Source of the DNA: an uncultured Pirellulaceae bacterium
Lineage (GTDB): Bacteria; Planctomycetota; Planctomycetia; Pirellulales; Pirellulaceae
Reading direction: 5' to 3'
NCBI GenBank assembly: GCA_937928215.1
Contig: CALFWL010000017.1
Span: forward strand, 1 to 32,319
DNA: 32,319 nt
In this document: in pieces, positions 24,379 to 32,240 of the stretch
Layout of the letters: the number at the start of each line of letters is the position of its first letter
Position numbering within the stretch: the stretch's first letter is position 1
Made by a program: the position numbers and the translations under genes
The notes under the pieces: model-generated
The model's input: the letters and a program-made list of their open reading frames with translations, nothing else
The model's database searches: none
Told to the model about the DNA's origin: nothing

Positions 24379-26589
24379 ATGCAGAAAAAAATCGGTCGGA
24401 ACAACATCGTGTTGCTGGGCGTCGGACACACGAACGCTCACGTGTTGCGGATGTGGAAGATGCAACCGTTGGCCGACTCCCAGTTGATCTGCGTTTCGAA
24501 TTTCCCGATCGCGACCTACTCAGGTATGTTACCAGGAGTTCTGGCGGGGCAGTATCCGGCATCGGCAATGGAAATCGATCTGGTGCGACTTTGCAAGTCA
24601 GCGGGAGCTCGATTGGTCGTTAGCGAAGTAACGGGGCTGGACTTGAAACGCCATCGAATCGAGTTCCGGGACCGCCCTCCGCTTGCTTTTGAATTGTTGT
24701 CGATCGGAATTGGGTCGAGGCCCACGTTTTCGGATGTCGATGCGAGTAATGATCAAGCCGTCGTCGCCGTGAAACCGATGCAGACCTTTCTGCCACGACT
24801 GCATGAGCGAATCGATTTGGTTCAGCAATCCAAACCGAGTCAGCCTGTCAGGATCGTGATCGTCGGCGGCGGGATCGGCAGTATCGAGATTGCATTCTGT
24901 CTACAGAAAAGATTCTCGACTTCGGGCCAGCCAGACGTGGACCTATCACTGGTCACAGGAGCCGATCGAGTCGGCGCGGGGCTGTCCAGTTCGTCGCGGC
25001 AGGTCGTCGAAGATCAGTTCAACGCTCGGGGAGTCCGGTTGCACACGGGTCATCGCGTGACGCAGTTTAATGCGGACTCGATCGAGTTAACCAACGGCGA
25101 TCGTGTGGGCTCGGACGTGATCATTTGGGCGACCGGGGCCGCAGCTCCATCCTTGCTAGAGGAATTCGATCTACCCAAGGACGATCGAGGCTTTCTTGCG
25201 ACGCGAAGGACTTTACAGGTGGTCGATCATGACCGCATTTTTGCGGTGGGCGATACCGGCACGATCCAAGAGGACCCAACCGTCAAGGCTGGCGTTTTCG
25301 CAGTTCGCCAAGGACCGGTTCTGTGGGACAACTTGCGTCGATCCATCTGGAAACGGCCGCTGGTCGACTATTCGCCGCAGAGACGTTTCTTGAAACTGGT
25401 CAACACGGCTGACGGCAAGTCGATTGCCGAATACGCGGGGGTGACACGGTACGCTGGATGGGCTTGGCGTTTGAAAGATCGGATCGACCGCCGATTTATG
25501 GCGATGTACCAAGAATATGCTCCAATGCCGATGGCTGCGGAATCGTCAGCGGTTGAAAGTGACGAAGCGATGCGATGTCTCGGTTGCGGTGGGAAAATCG
25601 GCAGCGAGTTGCTCAGTGGAGTCTTGTCGGAACTGGATGTACCCGATCATCCGGACGTACAGATTGGCTTGAAAAATCCCGACGACGCCGCCGTTTTGGT
25701 GACTCATGATAATCGAGTCACCGTGACGACCGATTTTTTCGCTAGTCCCGTGGACGATCCCTATCTAGCGGGTCGCATCGCACTGCTCAATTCGGCCAGC
25801 GACTGTTTCGTCATGGGCGCGCAGCCGACCGGAGCACTCGCGATCGTCCAGCTGCCGCTTGGGCATCCGCGTGGGCAGTTGGAAGTGATGCGAGAATTGA
25901 TGGCGGGAAGCGTCGAAGAGTTGCGAAAAATGGACGCTACCATTGTCGGGGGGCATTCGATCGAAGGGCCTCGCTTGCTGGCGGGGTACACGGTTCTGGG
26001 ACGACAACTAACCGACCCGATGACCAAGGGAATGCTGAAGCCCGGTGACAATCTTGTTTTGTCAAAGCCGGTTGGCAGCGGGGTCGCACTTGCCGCACTG
26101 ATGCAGTGTCGCCTTCCGGGAGAAAGCTATTTATCGCTGGTCGACGTGATGCTTCAGAGCAATCAGATCGCCCTGCGTTTGATTACCGAACGGCTGGTCA
26201 CTGGGATCACAGACGTGACAGGTTTTGGCTTGGCTGGTCATCTGGCGGAAATGCTTGCCAGCAGCAAGTTGTCAGCCGAAATTCGGATGAGCGACATTCC
26301 GGTGCTAGACGGCTGTCAGGAACTGATGGACCAAGGGATTGAAAGCACGCTAACTCCCGATAATCGCATCGTTGCCGGCAAGGTTAACCTTCAAATTGCC
26401 GACGTCCAATCGACTCGTTTCACCGCTCTGTTCGACCCTCAGACGTGCGGCGGGTTGTTGATGGGAGTCTGCGACTCGAACCTCGCAGCCGTGCAGCGAG
26501 TACTTCGGGAAGCCGGATTTGCCGATTCAGCAGTGATCGGCACGGTCGTGCAACCCGACCAAGATCGCAACGAGCTGGTGATCCGATAG
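24379..26589 (+). CDS. selD: NDH-like oxidoreductase fused to SelD (selenide, water dikinase)
   Basis: A 736-residue two-domain protein. Residues 1-385 resemble NADH dehydrogenase-like FAD/NAD(P) oxidoreductases (VLLGVGHTNAHVL at the N-terminus, IVGGGIGSIEIA at 161, ATGAAAPS at 251, and IFAVGDTGTI at 288). Residues about 395-736 form SelD, which makes selenophosphate from selenide and ATP. SelD motifs are LGCGGKIG with the catalytic Cys403 and Lys406, NPDDAAV (433-439), TTDFF, LNSASDCFVMGAQPTGAL, GGHSIEG, DVTGFGLAGHLAEM and DPQTCGGLLMG. The second Cys of the E. coli GCGCK motif is Gly here; it is not essential. The fused flavoprotein may provide or channel reduced selenium. Selenophosphate feeds selenocysteine or 2-selenouridine synthesis. 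It is about 10 kb from the candidate selenoprotein. Confidence 0.95.
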   Translation: MQKKIGRNNIVLLGVGHTNAHVLRMWKMQPLADSQLICVSNFPIATYSGMLPGVLAGQYPASAMEIDLVRLCKSAGARLVVSEVTGLDLKRHRIEFRDRPPLAFELLSIGIGSRPTFSDVDASNDQAVVAVKPMQTFLPRLHERIDLVQQSKPSQPVRIVIVGGGIGSIEIAFCLQKRFSTSGQPDVDLSLVTGADRVGAGLSSSSRQVVEDQFNARGVRLHTGHRVTQFNADSIELTNGDRVGSDVIIWATGAAAPSLLEEFDLPKDDRGFLATRRTLQVVDHDRIFAVGDTGTIQEDPTVKAGVFAVRQGPVLWDNLRRSIWKRPLVDYSPQRRFLKLVNTADGKSIAEYAGVTRYAGWAWRLKDRIDRRFMAMYQEYAPMPMAAESSAVESDEAMRCLGCGGKIGSELLSGVLSELDVPDHPDVQIGLKNPDDAAVLVTHDNRVTVTTDFFASPVDDPYLAGRIALLNSASDCFVMGAQPTGALAIVQLPLGHPRGQLEVMRELMAGSVEELRKMDATIVGGHSIEGPRLLAGYTVLGRQLTDPMTKGMLKPGDNLVLSKPVGSGVALAALMQCRLPGESYLSLVDVMLQSNQIALRLITERLVTGITDVTGFGLAGHLAEMLASSKLSAEIRMSDIPVLDGCQELMDQGIESTLTPDNRIVAGKVNLQIADVQSTRFTALFDPQTCGGLLMGVCDSNLAAVQRVLREAGFADSAVIGTVVQPDQDRNELVIR

Positions 26590-26652
26590 TTGGCGGAATT
26601 TCCACGTTTACGCACCACACCAAACGCGGTGTTGACGCATTTCGGCAACGAC

Positions 26653-26683
26653 AAAAAAAGCGTCCTGAATTAACAAGACGCTT
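26653..26683 (-). terminator. Rho-independent terminator, probably of rplM-rpsI
   Basis: Read on the minus strand, AAGCGTC and GACGCTT form a 7-bp stem with a 12-nt loop and are followed by a run of seven T. It lies about 130 nt past the rpsI stop. On the plus strand the same stem follows selD but lacks a good T-run, so it acts mainly for the ribosomal operon. Confidence 0.85.
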
Positions 26684-26812
26684 CTGAGACTCTTTTGGTT
26701 GCCAAGCAGTCGCGAATCAATAAGCTACCGGATGAGCATGACTCAACGTCGATTTTACGCGAGCCAAACGAAATCCATTCTGGCAGCTATTGCTGGGCGA
26801 GTGATAAAATGA

Positions 26813-27220
26813 TTAACGCTTCGAGAACTGAGTTCCTCGGCGAGCACCATGCAAACCTGGCTTCTTACGTTCTTTCATGCGCGAATCGCGAGTCAAAAAC
26901 CCACCCTCGCGAAGAGCGTTAAAGTGCTCGGTGTCAAAGTTGACCAACGCACGCGCGATTCCCATCCGACAGGCTCCTGCCTGACCGGTTGTTCCACCGC
27001 CAGTAACGGTGATGCGAATGTCGACTCCGCTGGCAGTGCCGGTGGCCGCCAACGTGTCAGTGATCGCTCGCTGGTCCTGCAACACTGGGAAGAAATTTTC
27101 CAGAGGCTTGCCATTGATAACGATCGAACCTGCGCCCGACTTGACGCGAACGCGAGCAACCGACGACTTTCGGCGTCCAGTGCCCAACGCTTCACCCGTT
27201 TTTTGATCTACTTTTGCCAT
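26813..27220 (-). CDS. rpsI: 30S ribosomal protein S9
   Basis: A 135-residue protein matching the S9 family along its length: GTGRRKSSVARVRV near the N-terminus, INGKPLENFFP, VTGGGTTGQAGACRMGIARALV and the basic C-terminal tail LTRDSRMKERKKPGLHGARRGTQFSKR (ending Lys-Arg, which reaches the decoding centre). The N-terminal extension of about 12 residues (AKVDQKTGEALG) is slightly longer than in E. coli. It lies 88 nt downstream of rplM, the usual order of this operon. Confidence 0.98.
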   Translation of the reverse strand: MAKVDQKTGEALGTGRRKSSVARVRVKSGAGSIVINGKPLENFFPVLQDQRAITDTLAATGTASGVDIRITVTGGGTTGQAGACRMGIARALVNFDTEHFNALREGGFLTRDSRMKERKKPGLHGARRGTQFSKR

Positions 27221-27308
27221 GAAATCAGAAAATTATAAGAGTCAGAATGAAATGATTTGAAACTGTGCGAGCAATCTTCAGCTCGAACTGACATTACAGG
27301 TTGCGAAC

Positions 27309-27776
27309 CTAAGCCTGTTTGGCCGCTTTGTTCGAACGATGAAATGTGAACGGCTCAGGCTCTTGGGCCTGATGAGGATGCTCGTTGCCCGCGTAAATTT
27401 TCAGCTTGGACAGCATCTGCCGGCCAACCTTGTTCTTTGGCAACATCCGACGAACCGCGTCGTGCATCACTTTTTCAGGCCGACGCTGAATACGGTCGGA
27501 TGCGGTTTCGCTACGCTGTCCGGTGTAGCCGGTGTACCAACGGTAAGTCTTTTGATCCCACTTGTTGCCTGTAAACTTGACCTTGTCACAATTGGTCAGG
27601 ATTACGAAGTCACCCGTGTCGACATTCGGGCCATAATTCGGGCGATGCTTGCCCATCAGAACCATCGCAATATCAGCGGCCATCCGACCAACAATCTGGT
27701 CCGTGCCATCGACGATGTACCAGCGTTTTTCCAGTTCGGTGTCAGTCTGTGGGTTGTATGATTTCGTGCCGGGCAC
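27309..27776 (-). CDS. rplM: 50S ribosomal protein L13
   Basis: About 155 residues matching L13: KRWYIVDGTDQIVGRMAADIAMVLMGKHRPNY, TGDFVILTNCDKVKFTGNKW, KTYRWYTGYTGQ, and VRRMLPKNKVGRQMLSKLKIYAGNEHPHQAQ. It is first in the L13-S9 operon on the minus strand. The GTG at 27776 is preferred, with GGAG 6 nt upstream; a TTG at 27788 in the same frame is the alternative and would itself overlap that Shine-Dalgarno. There is no ATG at the start. Confidence 0.96.
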   Translation of the reverse strand: MPGTKSYNPQTDTELEKRWYIVDGTDQIVGRMAADIAMVLMGKHRPNYGPNVDTGDFVILTNCDKVKFTGNKWDQKTYRWYTGYTGQRSETASDRIQRRPEKVMHDAVRRMLPKNKVGRQMLSKLKIYAGNEHPHQAQEPEPFTFHRSNKAAKQA

Positions 27777-28452
27777 AATCGTCTCCAAGCCTGCAAAGGC
27801 AATCAGTTGAGCGTGATATGAGGTACTTGATCTGAGGTCGCGTTAAGTCCACTGATCGATCCATGCGGATGCATTAACGCCTGATCAAACGGTCTGCGGC
27901 AGCCACTGCAAACAATGGCATGAACCAGCGATTTGGAGAAGCATCCAAGCTGGAACAGTCTCCGGAGCCTCAAAACAGAATCGCAGATTTTAACGACATC
28001 GCCTGATAGTCACAAGGGTTAACTGGCCCAATTCGCGGTTGTTTTCCAACGAAAAAGCTCTGTCCAGCGCTGCCACTGTCTCGGCGGCCAGATCAGGTTT
28101 GCCGCTGCGAACCGAGGTAACATCGGCAAGGCGAGTGCGACCGGGGACGAGTTCTCGAAAAATCCAATCAGACCCCACAATCGCTTTATTTTAACACGCA
28201 AACGCTCGAATCCTTTGAGTTTCGCGGGCTACGCCGGATCCGGTCGGGCTGAGTAACCAATATTCGACCGGTCGGCGATGTCAGGTTCCTCGCACGTTGT
28301 CACACCCGGATGTTCCGGTTTGACGCTGGGGTTTGACCAGTACGCGTGTTGGTTGCTGCCCGGTGGATTGCGTTTTCGTCCAGCCACAACTTTGAACCGT
28401 CACAAAGCACCAATTTTCCGCAGGGAATCCGACTCAGCCTCAAGGTGATCTC
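27777..28452. other. 676-nt intergenic region upstream of rplM, no recognisable gene
   Basis: This stretch lies between the divergent rplM and the 150-residue gene and must contain both promoters. Short frames on either strand (for example 27990-28178 minus) have no recognisable domain. I looked for tRNA, SRP RNA, 6S, tmRNA and terminator-like structures and saw nothing convincing. Some of it may be decayed coding sequence. Confidence 0.4.
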
Positions 28453-28905
28453 ATGCTTGATCGAATGTCTGAAAACTCATTCGTTTCACCCGAAACGGGT
28501 CCGTTTGACACGGTGCCATCTGACACGCGCTCCCTTTCAAAGGAGATCAGCGTGTCGGGATTCTCGCTGAACATCGTTCGGGATCCGGAGAGTGACGGAT
28601 GCGATGCCCCGCCGGCTCAGTTGCCCGTTCCCGCCGATCTGGTTACCGCATTCGCCGAAGCAACCGGTTGGGTGATCGGATTTGAAGAAACGGCGGTCAG
28701 CTTCCGCGATCGAACCGCCAACCGGAGCACCAAGCCGACTGGTGGAATGCTCAGAATTGTCGACATGAGCCCGCACTGGCCAGCACAAACTCCGACTGCC
28801 CATCGAGCGAAATGTGACCGGTTTGTCGAGTCACTTGACCGAATGATCCAGCCGCTGCTGAAGTCGCAAGCGGCTGTCGAATCAGAGGTTGCCCGATCGG
28901 TGTAA
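28453..28905 (+). CDS. 150-residue protein, possible detached N-terminal regulatory module
   Basis: A well-placed Shine-Dalgarno (AAGGTGA, 5-6 nt before ATG) supports translation. The first ~45 residues are polar and probably disordered. Residues about 55-140 hold the conserved-looking part: PADLVTAFAEATGWVIGFEE, a basic stretch, then GGMLRIVDMSPHWPAQTP and a helix TAHRAKCDRFVESLDRMIQP. From memory this resembles the N-terminal extension found before SpoIIE/PP2C-type serine phosphatase domains in planctomycete regulators (FAEATGW..., VDMS..WPA.TPT), but the phosphatase domain is missing: the gene ends in TAA and no continuation is visible in any frame before the tRNA. It may be a stand-alone module or a truncated gene. 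Confidence 0.65.
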   Translation: MLDRMSENSFVSPETGPFDTVPSDTRSLSKEISVSGFSLNIVRDPESDGCDAPPAQLPVPADLVTAFAEATGWVIGFEETAVSFRDRTANRSTKPTGGMLRIVDMSPHWPAQTPTAHRAKCDRFVESLDRMIQPLLKSQAAVESEVARSV

Positions 28906-29052
28906 ACGCTTGGTCTCAAGGAAAGAAAGTTGGGCTGAATTTTGTGAGACGGCCGATAAAGCAGATTCCATTTGTAGAACATTCGCCGAATTGCGAACCG
29001 CGACATTCTGGCGATTGGGCAATCGGGGCGGTACGGGTGCGATGGGGGCATA

Positions 29053-29081
29053 TTGACCAACCGCACACAGTCTTCTTAGAC
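29053..29081 (+). promoter_or_regulatory. Possible promoter of the tRNA-Leu gene
   Basis: TTGACC (29053-29058) is a good -35 match. A weak -10 candidate TTAGAC follows at 17-nt spacing, 20 nt before the tRNA. The -10 match is poor, so this is a suggestion only. Confidence 0.25.
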
Positions 29082-29101
29082 TGACGGGCTCGGCACGGTT
29101 T

Positions 29102-29188
29102 GCGGCTGTGGCGGAATTGGCAGACGCGCTAGACTAAGGATCTAGTGACCTATTACTGGTCGTGGAGGTTCAAATCCTCTCAGCCGCA
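29102..29188 (+). tRNA. tRNA-Leu (anticodon AAG)
   Basis: Acceptor stem GCGGCTG (29102-29108) pairs with CAGCCGC (29181-29187), with discriminator A at 29188. The D-arm contains AATTGGCAGA, the anticodon stem is CTAGA/TCTAG with loop CTAAGGA, and the T-arm contains GGTTCAAATCC. The long variable arm (GACC/GGTC stem) and the AAG anticodon at 29136-29138 identify a class II leucine tRNA. The 3' CCA is not encoded and must be added. Position 34 is A, which is rare for bacterial tRNA-Leu (GAG is usual); it would be expected to read CUU, or CUU/CUC/CUA if deaminated to inosine. Confidence 0.96.
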
Positions 29189-29196
29189 CTTCAGGC

Positions 29197-29240
29197 ACAA
29201 GGGCTTTCGTCGTCAGTGGCGAGAGCCCTTGTCTCGTTTT
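29197..29240 (+). terminator. Rho-independent terminator after tRNA-Leu
   Basis: ACAAGGGCTTTCG pairs with CGAGAGCCCTTGT to form a 13-bp stem (one G-U pair) with a 10-nt loop, followed by CTCGTTTT. It begins 9 nt after the tRNA and should end its transcript. Confidence 0.85.
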
Positions 29241-29292
29241 ACCGTTGACTCTGATGCAATGGATCAACGTTGCAATCGCATTGAGCGATGCA

Positions 29293-29904
29293 TTACACGG
29301 TTGCCGCGGCGGCAGGAACACCCGAAGCAAAGGTTGCGGGAGCAGCGGTGACGCGATCCTTGGCTTCCGTAATTCGCTTACGGTTCAATTCATCGTTCGC
29401 CTTGGTGTTCGCTTCCACTTTCTCGACGCCATCAGCGGAGATCGACAGTTGCCCGCCTTCTTCGCGCATGATCCACCCTTTCTGCTGAAAGAACCACAGG
29501 TGGAAGTTCAGCACCTCTTCGGGAAGCCCTGTCATGTGCTCAAGCGAGCCAGCACCGATGCCTGGCGTTTTCATACTGCGACGGCGTTGCGCATAAAATA
29601 AGGCCATCAGCCGTTGGCGGTCGGCGGCGTCACTGCTGAGATGTCCGGTTTCTTGCACCAGAGCGTTGTTCTGATTCTTCTGTTCATCGTAGCTGATGTC
29701 GTACGCAGCACGAGCAGCCGGATCGGTCAACGTTTCATACGCTTCAACCAGCCGCGAAAACGTTTTGACATCTCCATGCTCGGAACTGTCCGGATGGTGG
29801 CGTTTTGCCAAGTAGCGAAACACACGCTCAAGCGTTGCGGTAGACGCGTTTGGGCTCGCTTCAAGCACTTCGTAGTAGTCGATGAAATCCGGATCGGTAG
29901 CCAT
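29293..29904 (-). CDS. J-domain (DnaJ-like) protein
   Basis: About 203 residues. The N-terminal J domain (about 7-70) has DYYEVLEASPNASTATLERVFR, the HPD motif (His37-Pro38-Asp39) needed to stimulate DnaK ATPase, and VEAYETLTDPAARAAYD. It lacks the Gly/Phe and zinc-finger regions of DnaJ proper. The rest contains a winged-helix-like segment (ALFYAQRRRSMKTPGIG, HMTGLPEEVLNFHLWFFQQKGWI, GQLSISADGVEKVE), as in other planctomycete J proteins. The ATG at 29904 is chosen because the residues encoded further upstream are not J-like. Its job is probably to recruit DnaK to a specific client or site. Confidence 0.9.
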   Translation of the reverse strand: MATDPDFIDYYEVLEASPNASTATLERVFRYLAKRHHPDSSEHGDVKTFSRLVEAYETLTDPAARAAYDISYDEQKNQNNALVQETGHLSSDAADRQRLMALFYAQRRRSMKTPGIGAGSLEHMTGLPEEVLNFHLWFFQQKGWIMREEGGQLSISADGVEKVEANTKANDELNRKRITEAKDRVTAAPATFASGVPAAAATV

Positions 29905-30212
29905 GGCAATATCAGTTGGAAGGCAAAGGGGGGTAGGGGTGCGTGCGGCTGACAATCAAGTCAACCGCAGCGAGGGTGAATAAACTCTAGGTCGTCGTTT
30001 AGGCCCGCGGTGGACCGCCAATCATTCAAGTTGATCATTCTCGGAGTCGGTGTGGTTGCTCCGGCATTACGGGTTATCGCGATTCAAACATGTCGTTCAG
30101 GGAAACGCGACCGTCAAGGCTCTTACCGCAATATCAAATTGAATCCCGGCCTATTTGCATCCGTACGTTTTGGGTTGAGAGCCACCAAGGAGGTCGCCAA
30201 GGCAAGCCTCCA
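29905..30212. other. Intergenic region between the J-protein gene and the group II intron
   Basis: These 308 bases hold the promoter of the J-domain gene and, at the right, the 3' exon flank of the group II intron. I see no gene, terminator or RNA. A short inverted repeat (GGCCCGCGGTGGACCGCC region near 30002-30018) is present. Confidence 0.4.
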
Positions 30213-30220
30213 ACCGGGTG

Positions 30221-30246
30221 GCGAAGGGCTGTTGCCAGCCCCTCGC
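30221..30246 (-). ncRNA. Group II intron domain VI hairpin
   Basis: On the minus strand GCGAGGGGCUG, loop GCAA, CAGCCCUUCGC forms a near-perfect stem with one G-U pair. Outside it GGG can pair with CCC, leaving the A at 30219 unpaired. That is the likely branch-point adenosine, about 6-7 nt before the predicted 3' end. Confidence 0.6.
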
Positions 30247-30253
30247 TCCCACA

Positions 30254-30287
30254 GACCCGTACGTGCGCGCATTAGCGCATACGGTTC
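30254..30287 (-). ncRNA. Group II intron domain V
   Basis: The minus strand reads GAACCGTATGCG, TAAT-containing loop, CGCACGTACGGGTC. This is the 34-nt catalytic hairpin of bacterial group II introns with the characteristic CGTATGCG / CGCACGTACG arms and a bulge. It starts 1-2 nt after the reverse transcriptase stop codon. Confidence 0.85.
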
Positions 30288-30288
30288 C

Positions 30289-31656
30289 TCAAAACACGGT
30301 TTTGCTGTAGAGCTTCGGCCGGAAGATAGGCCGAGGCCGGACAATACGTGCCGCAGGAAGTGGGTAACGCTTGAGCAACGCATTGAACTTGTCCCAAGTC
30401 AGCTCGCGCTGGCGGTTGCGGCGGTTAAGCCACTTGTGCCAGCGACGGTGAACTTCAAACTTGAAACGAGCAATCGCTGCATAGTTTCCCCGAATCCCAA
30501 AGTACGCGTAGTGACCATGAAGTTTCTGACGCAGCTTTAATTGCTGCTCGCTAACAGGCAAGTGACGATTCAAGCGACACCACTGGGCGACCTTCGTGAT
30601 CGCACGAGTGAAACGACTCGAAGAAGTCTTCCGCTTGACGACCCAATTGCCCTGCCGAGACTTGCCCCAGTAGTGGGTGAAGCCCAGTAGGTCAAACGTG
30701 CCCGAAGTTCCCTTGCCGGAATTCGAATCGTTCTCGTCCGCCGAACTCGACGGACGCTCGAAACAGACCAACCGAGTTTTCTCCGGGTGGAGCGTCAAAC
30801 CGTACTTCTCAAAACGCTTCGGCAAGACTTCCATCACGCGGCGGGCGTCACGCTCAGAGCGGAACCCGATCGCGAAATCGTCTGCGAAGCGAATCAGAAA
30901 AGCGTCGCTACCAAGCCGCGGCTTCACCACTTCCTCGAACCACACATCCAGCACATAGTGCAGAAACACGTTCGAAAGTAATGGCGAGATCACACCGCCT
31001 TGCGGGCTACCGGATTCGGGGAAACTAACGTTCCCGTCTTCCATCACGCCCGCCTTGAGCCACTTGTTGATTAGCTTTTTCAGCACTCCATCATTCACCC
31101 GATGCTGGATGAAGTTTCGCAAGAATTTATGATCCAGATGATCGAAAAATTTACGGATATCGACCTCCAAAATCCAGCCGCCTTTGATGTCCATCGTCTG
31201 CTTCCAAAGCGATTCCAAAGCCTGGTGGGCCGATCGCTGTCGCCGGAATCCGTACGAACAGTCCAGAAAGTCCTGTTCATAAATCGGGTCCAGCAGCATC
31301 ACCACCGCACGCTGGAGAATCTTGTCCTCAAGCGTCGGGATGCCAATCGGGCGGACTTCGTCAGTCGAAGTCCCTTTGGGAATGTAGACTCGGCGAACCG
31401 GTGGGGCACGATAGCTACCCGACTTGGCACGTTCAAGAAGCCGCTGAAGGTTGCCTTCAAGGTCTTGTTCGTACTCCGCCGCAGTGACGTTGTCGACGCC
31501 CGCTGCTCCGGTTTTACGAGTCTGATGATAAGCTTCAAAAAGCCAGTCGAGGTCCACCAAATAGGCCAGAGACGTGAAGGCCATGTCCGGCGATTGCTTC
31601 GCCAGCGTGGCTATCCGTTGCTGTTTCGTGGACACTTCAATTGAATTACAACGCAT
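30289..31656 (-). CDS. ltrA: Group II intron reverse transcriptase/maturase
   Basis: A 455-residue intron-encoded protein. It contains reverse transcriptase blocks RT0-7: GAAGVDNVTAAEYEQ, YRAPPVRRVYIPK, RPIGIPTLEDKILQ, CSYGFRRQRSAHQAL, the catalytic strands EVDIRKFFDHLDH (164-176) and IRFADDFAIGF (FADD at 257-260), and SPQGGVISPLLSNVF (217-231). A maturase/X domain of the GIIM type follows (about 325-405, LLGFTHYWGKSRQGNWVVKRKTS, LHGHYAYFGIRGN). There is no C-terminal HNH endonuclease domain, so target-primed mobility would need another primer, as in endonuclease-minus introns. The frame is intact and both catalytic aspartates are present, so the element may be active. Confidence 0.95.
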   Translation of the reverse strand: MRCNSIEVSTKQQRIATLAKQSPDMAFTSLAYLVDLDWLFEAYHQTRKTGAAGVDNVTAAEYEQDLEGNLQRLLERAKSGSYRAPPVRRVYIPKGTSTDEVRPIGIPTLEDKILQRAVVMLLDPIYEQDFLDCSYGFRRQRSAHQALESLWKQTMDIKGGWILEVDIRKFFDHLDHKFLRNFIQHRVNDGVLKKLINKWLKAGVMEDGNVSFPESGSPQGGVISPLLSNVFLHYVLDVWFEEVVKPRLGSDAFLIRFADDFAIGFRSERDARRVMEVLPKRFEKYGLTLHPEKTRLVCFERPSSSADENDSNSGKGTSGTFDLLGFTHYWGKSRQGNWVVKRKTSSSRFTRAITKVAQWCRLNRHLPVSEQQLKLRQKLHGHYAYFGIRGNYAAIARFKFEVHRRWHKWLNRRNRQRELTWDKFNALLKRYPLPAARIVRPRPIFRPKLYSKTVF

Positions 31657-32240
31657 TCAAAGTGTTTCCCAATAACGGGTCCATGTTTCGGTGTCTCGCT
31701 TCCCTCGTCCGGGTCCGACTGGGCGTCGTTCCCCGTGCTCACCAGTACTATCAAGACACTATGACTTCCTGCAATCCGTCTCGCTTCGCTTCGTTTTCCT
31801 TCGCTCGGCGATACCATACTTGCATCCGGTTCGCTCTGGCAAGTTGGATGCGGTTCTTGCCAGCCGGGAGCTTTGAGTTGACCGCTGCTCCGACGCGGTG
31901 GTTGAGTATGGAGATGACAGGACCTCCCAAGTTCCTGGGCGACCCCAATGTTCCGTTTGCTCATGCTCAGACGACTCCGGTGAGACGACAGGTTCCAGAC
32001 CGTGACGTTCGTGAACGTCGTTTCAGAACTGCCGCATGGCCCCCGCTAAGGGAACGACAAAGGCTCTCACGTGGAACAAGACTTTCGAAGCTCAATCACA
32101 TGGCTTTCGGACTGGCTGTCTACGCTTCGTCGAGAGGGTTACCAAAATGTCGTCGCAACTCACTTTGCGTTACGCAACAACAACTCGACGCAAGACTCGC
32201 TTCTGGCCGTTGGTCAGACGCTACCAGACGGGATTCACAC

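Larger units (their letters stand above)
30213..32240 (-). mobile_element. Group II intron (retroelement) with intact reverse transcriptase
   Basis: Read on the minus strand, the element starts with GUGUG at 32240 (consensus GUGYG). It continues with about 580 nt of structured domain I-III RNA in which typical stretches are visible (GAGCATGAGCAAACGGAAC near 31968-31950; CTTGGGAGGTCCTGTCATC near 31930-31912). It then carries the reverse transcriptase in domain IV, domain V right after the stop codon, and a domain VI hairpin ending in ACCCGGU at 30213. The total is about 2.03 kb. Both boundaries were set by motif only and could shift by a few bases, the 5' one by more. Confidence 0.75.

Noticed and set aside
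24314..24568. Upstream extension of the membrane protein gene into selD
   Set aside because: The extra 85 residues are basic low-complexity sequence antisense to the well-supported start of the selD fusion; a good ribosome site supports 24313.
27990..28178. 62-residue minus-strand frame upstream of rplM
   Set aside because: There is no Shine-Dalgarno, no recognisable domain, and its composition gives no support for coding.
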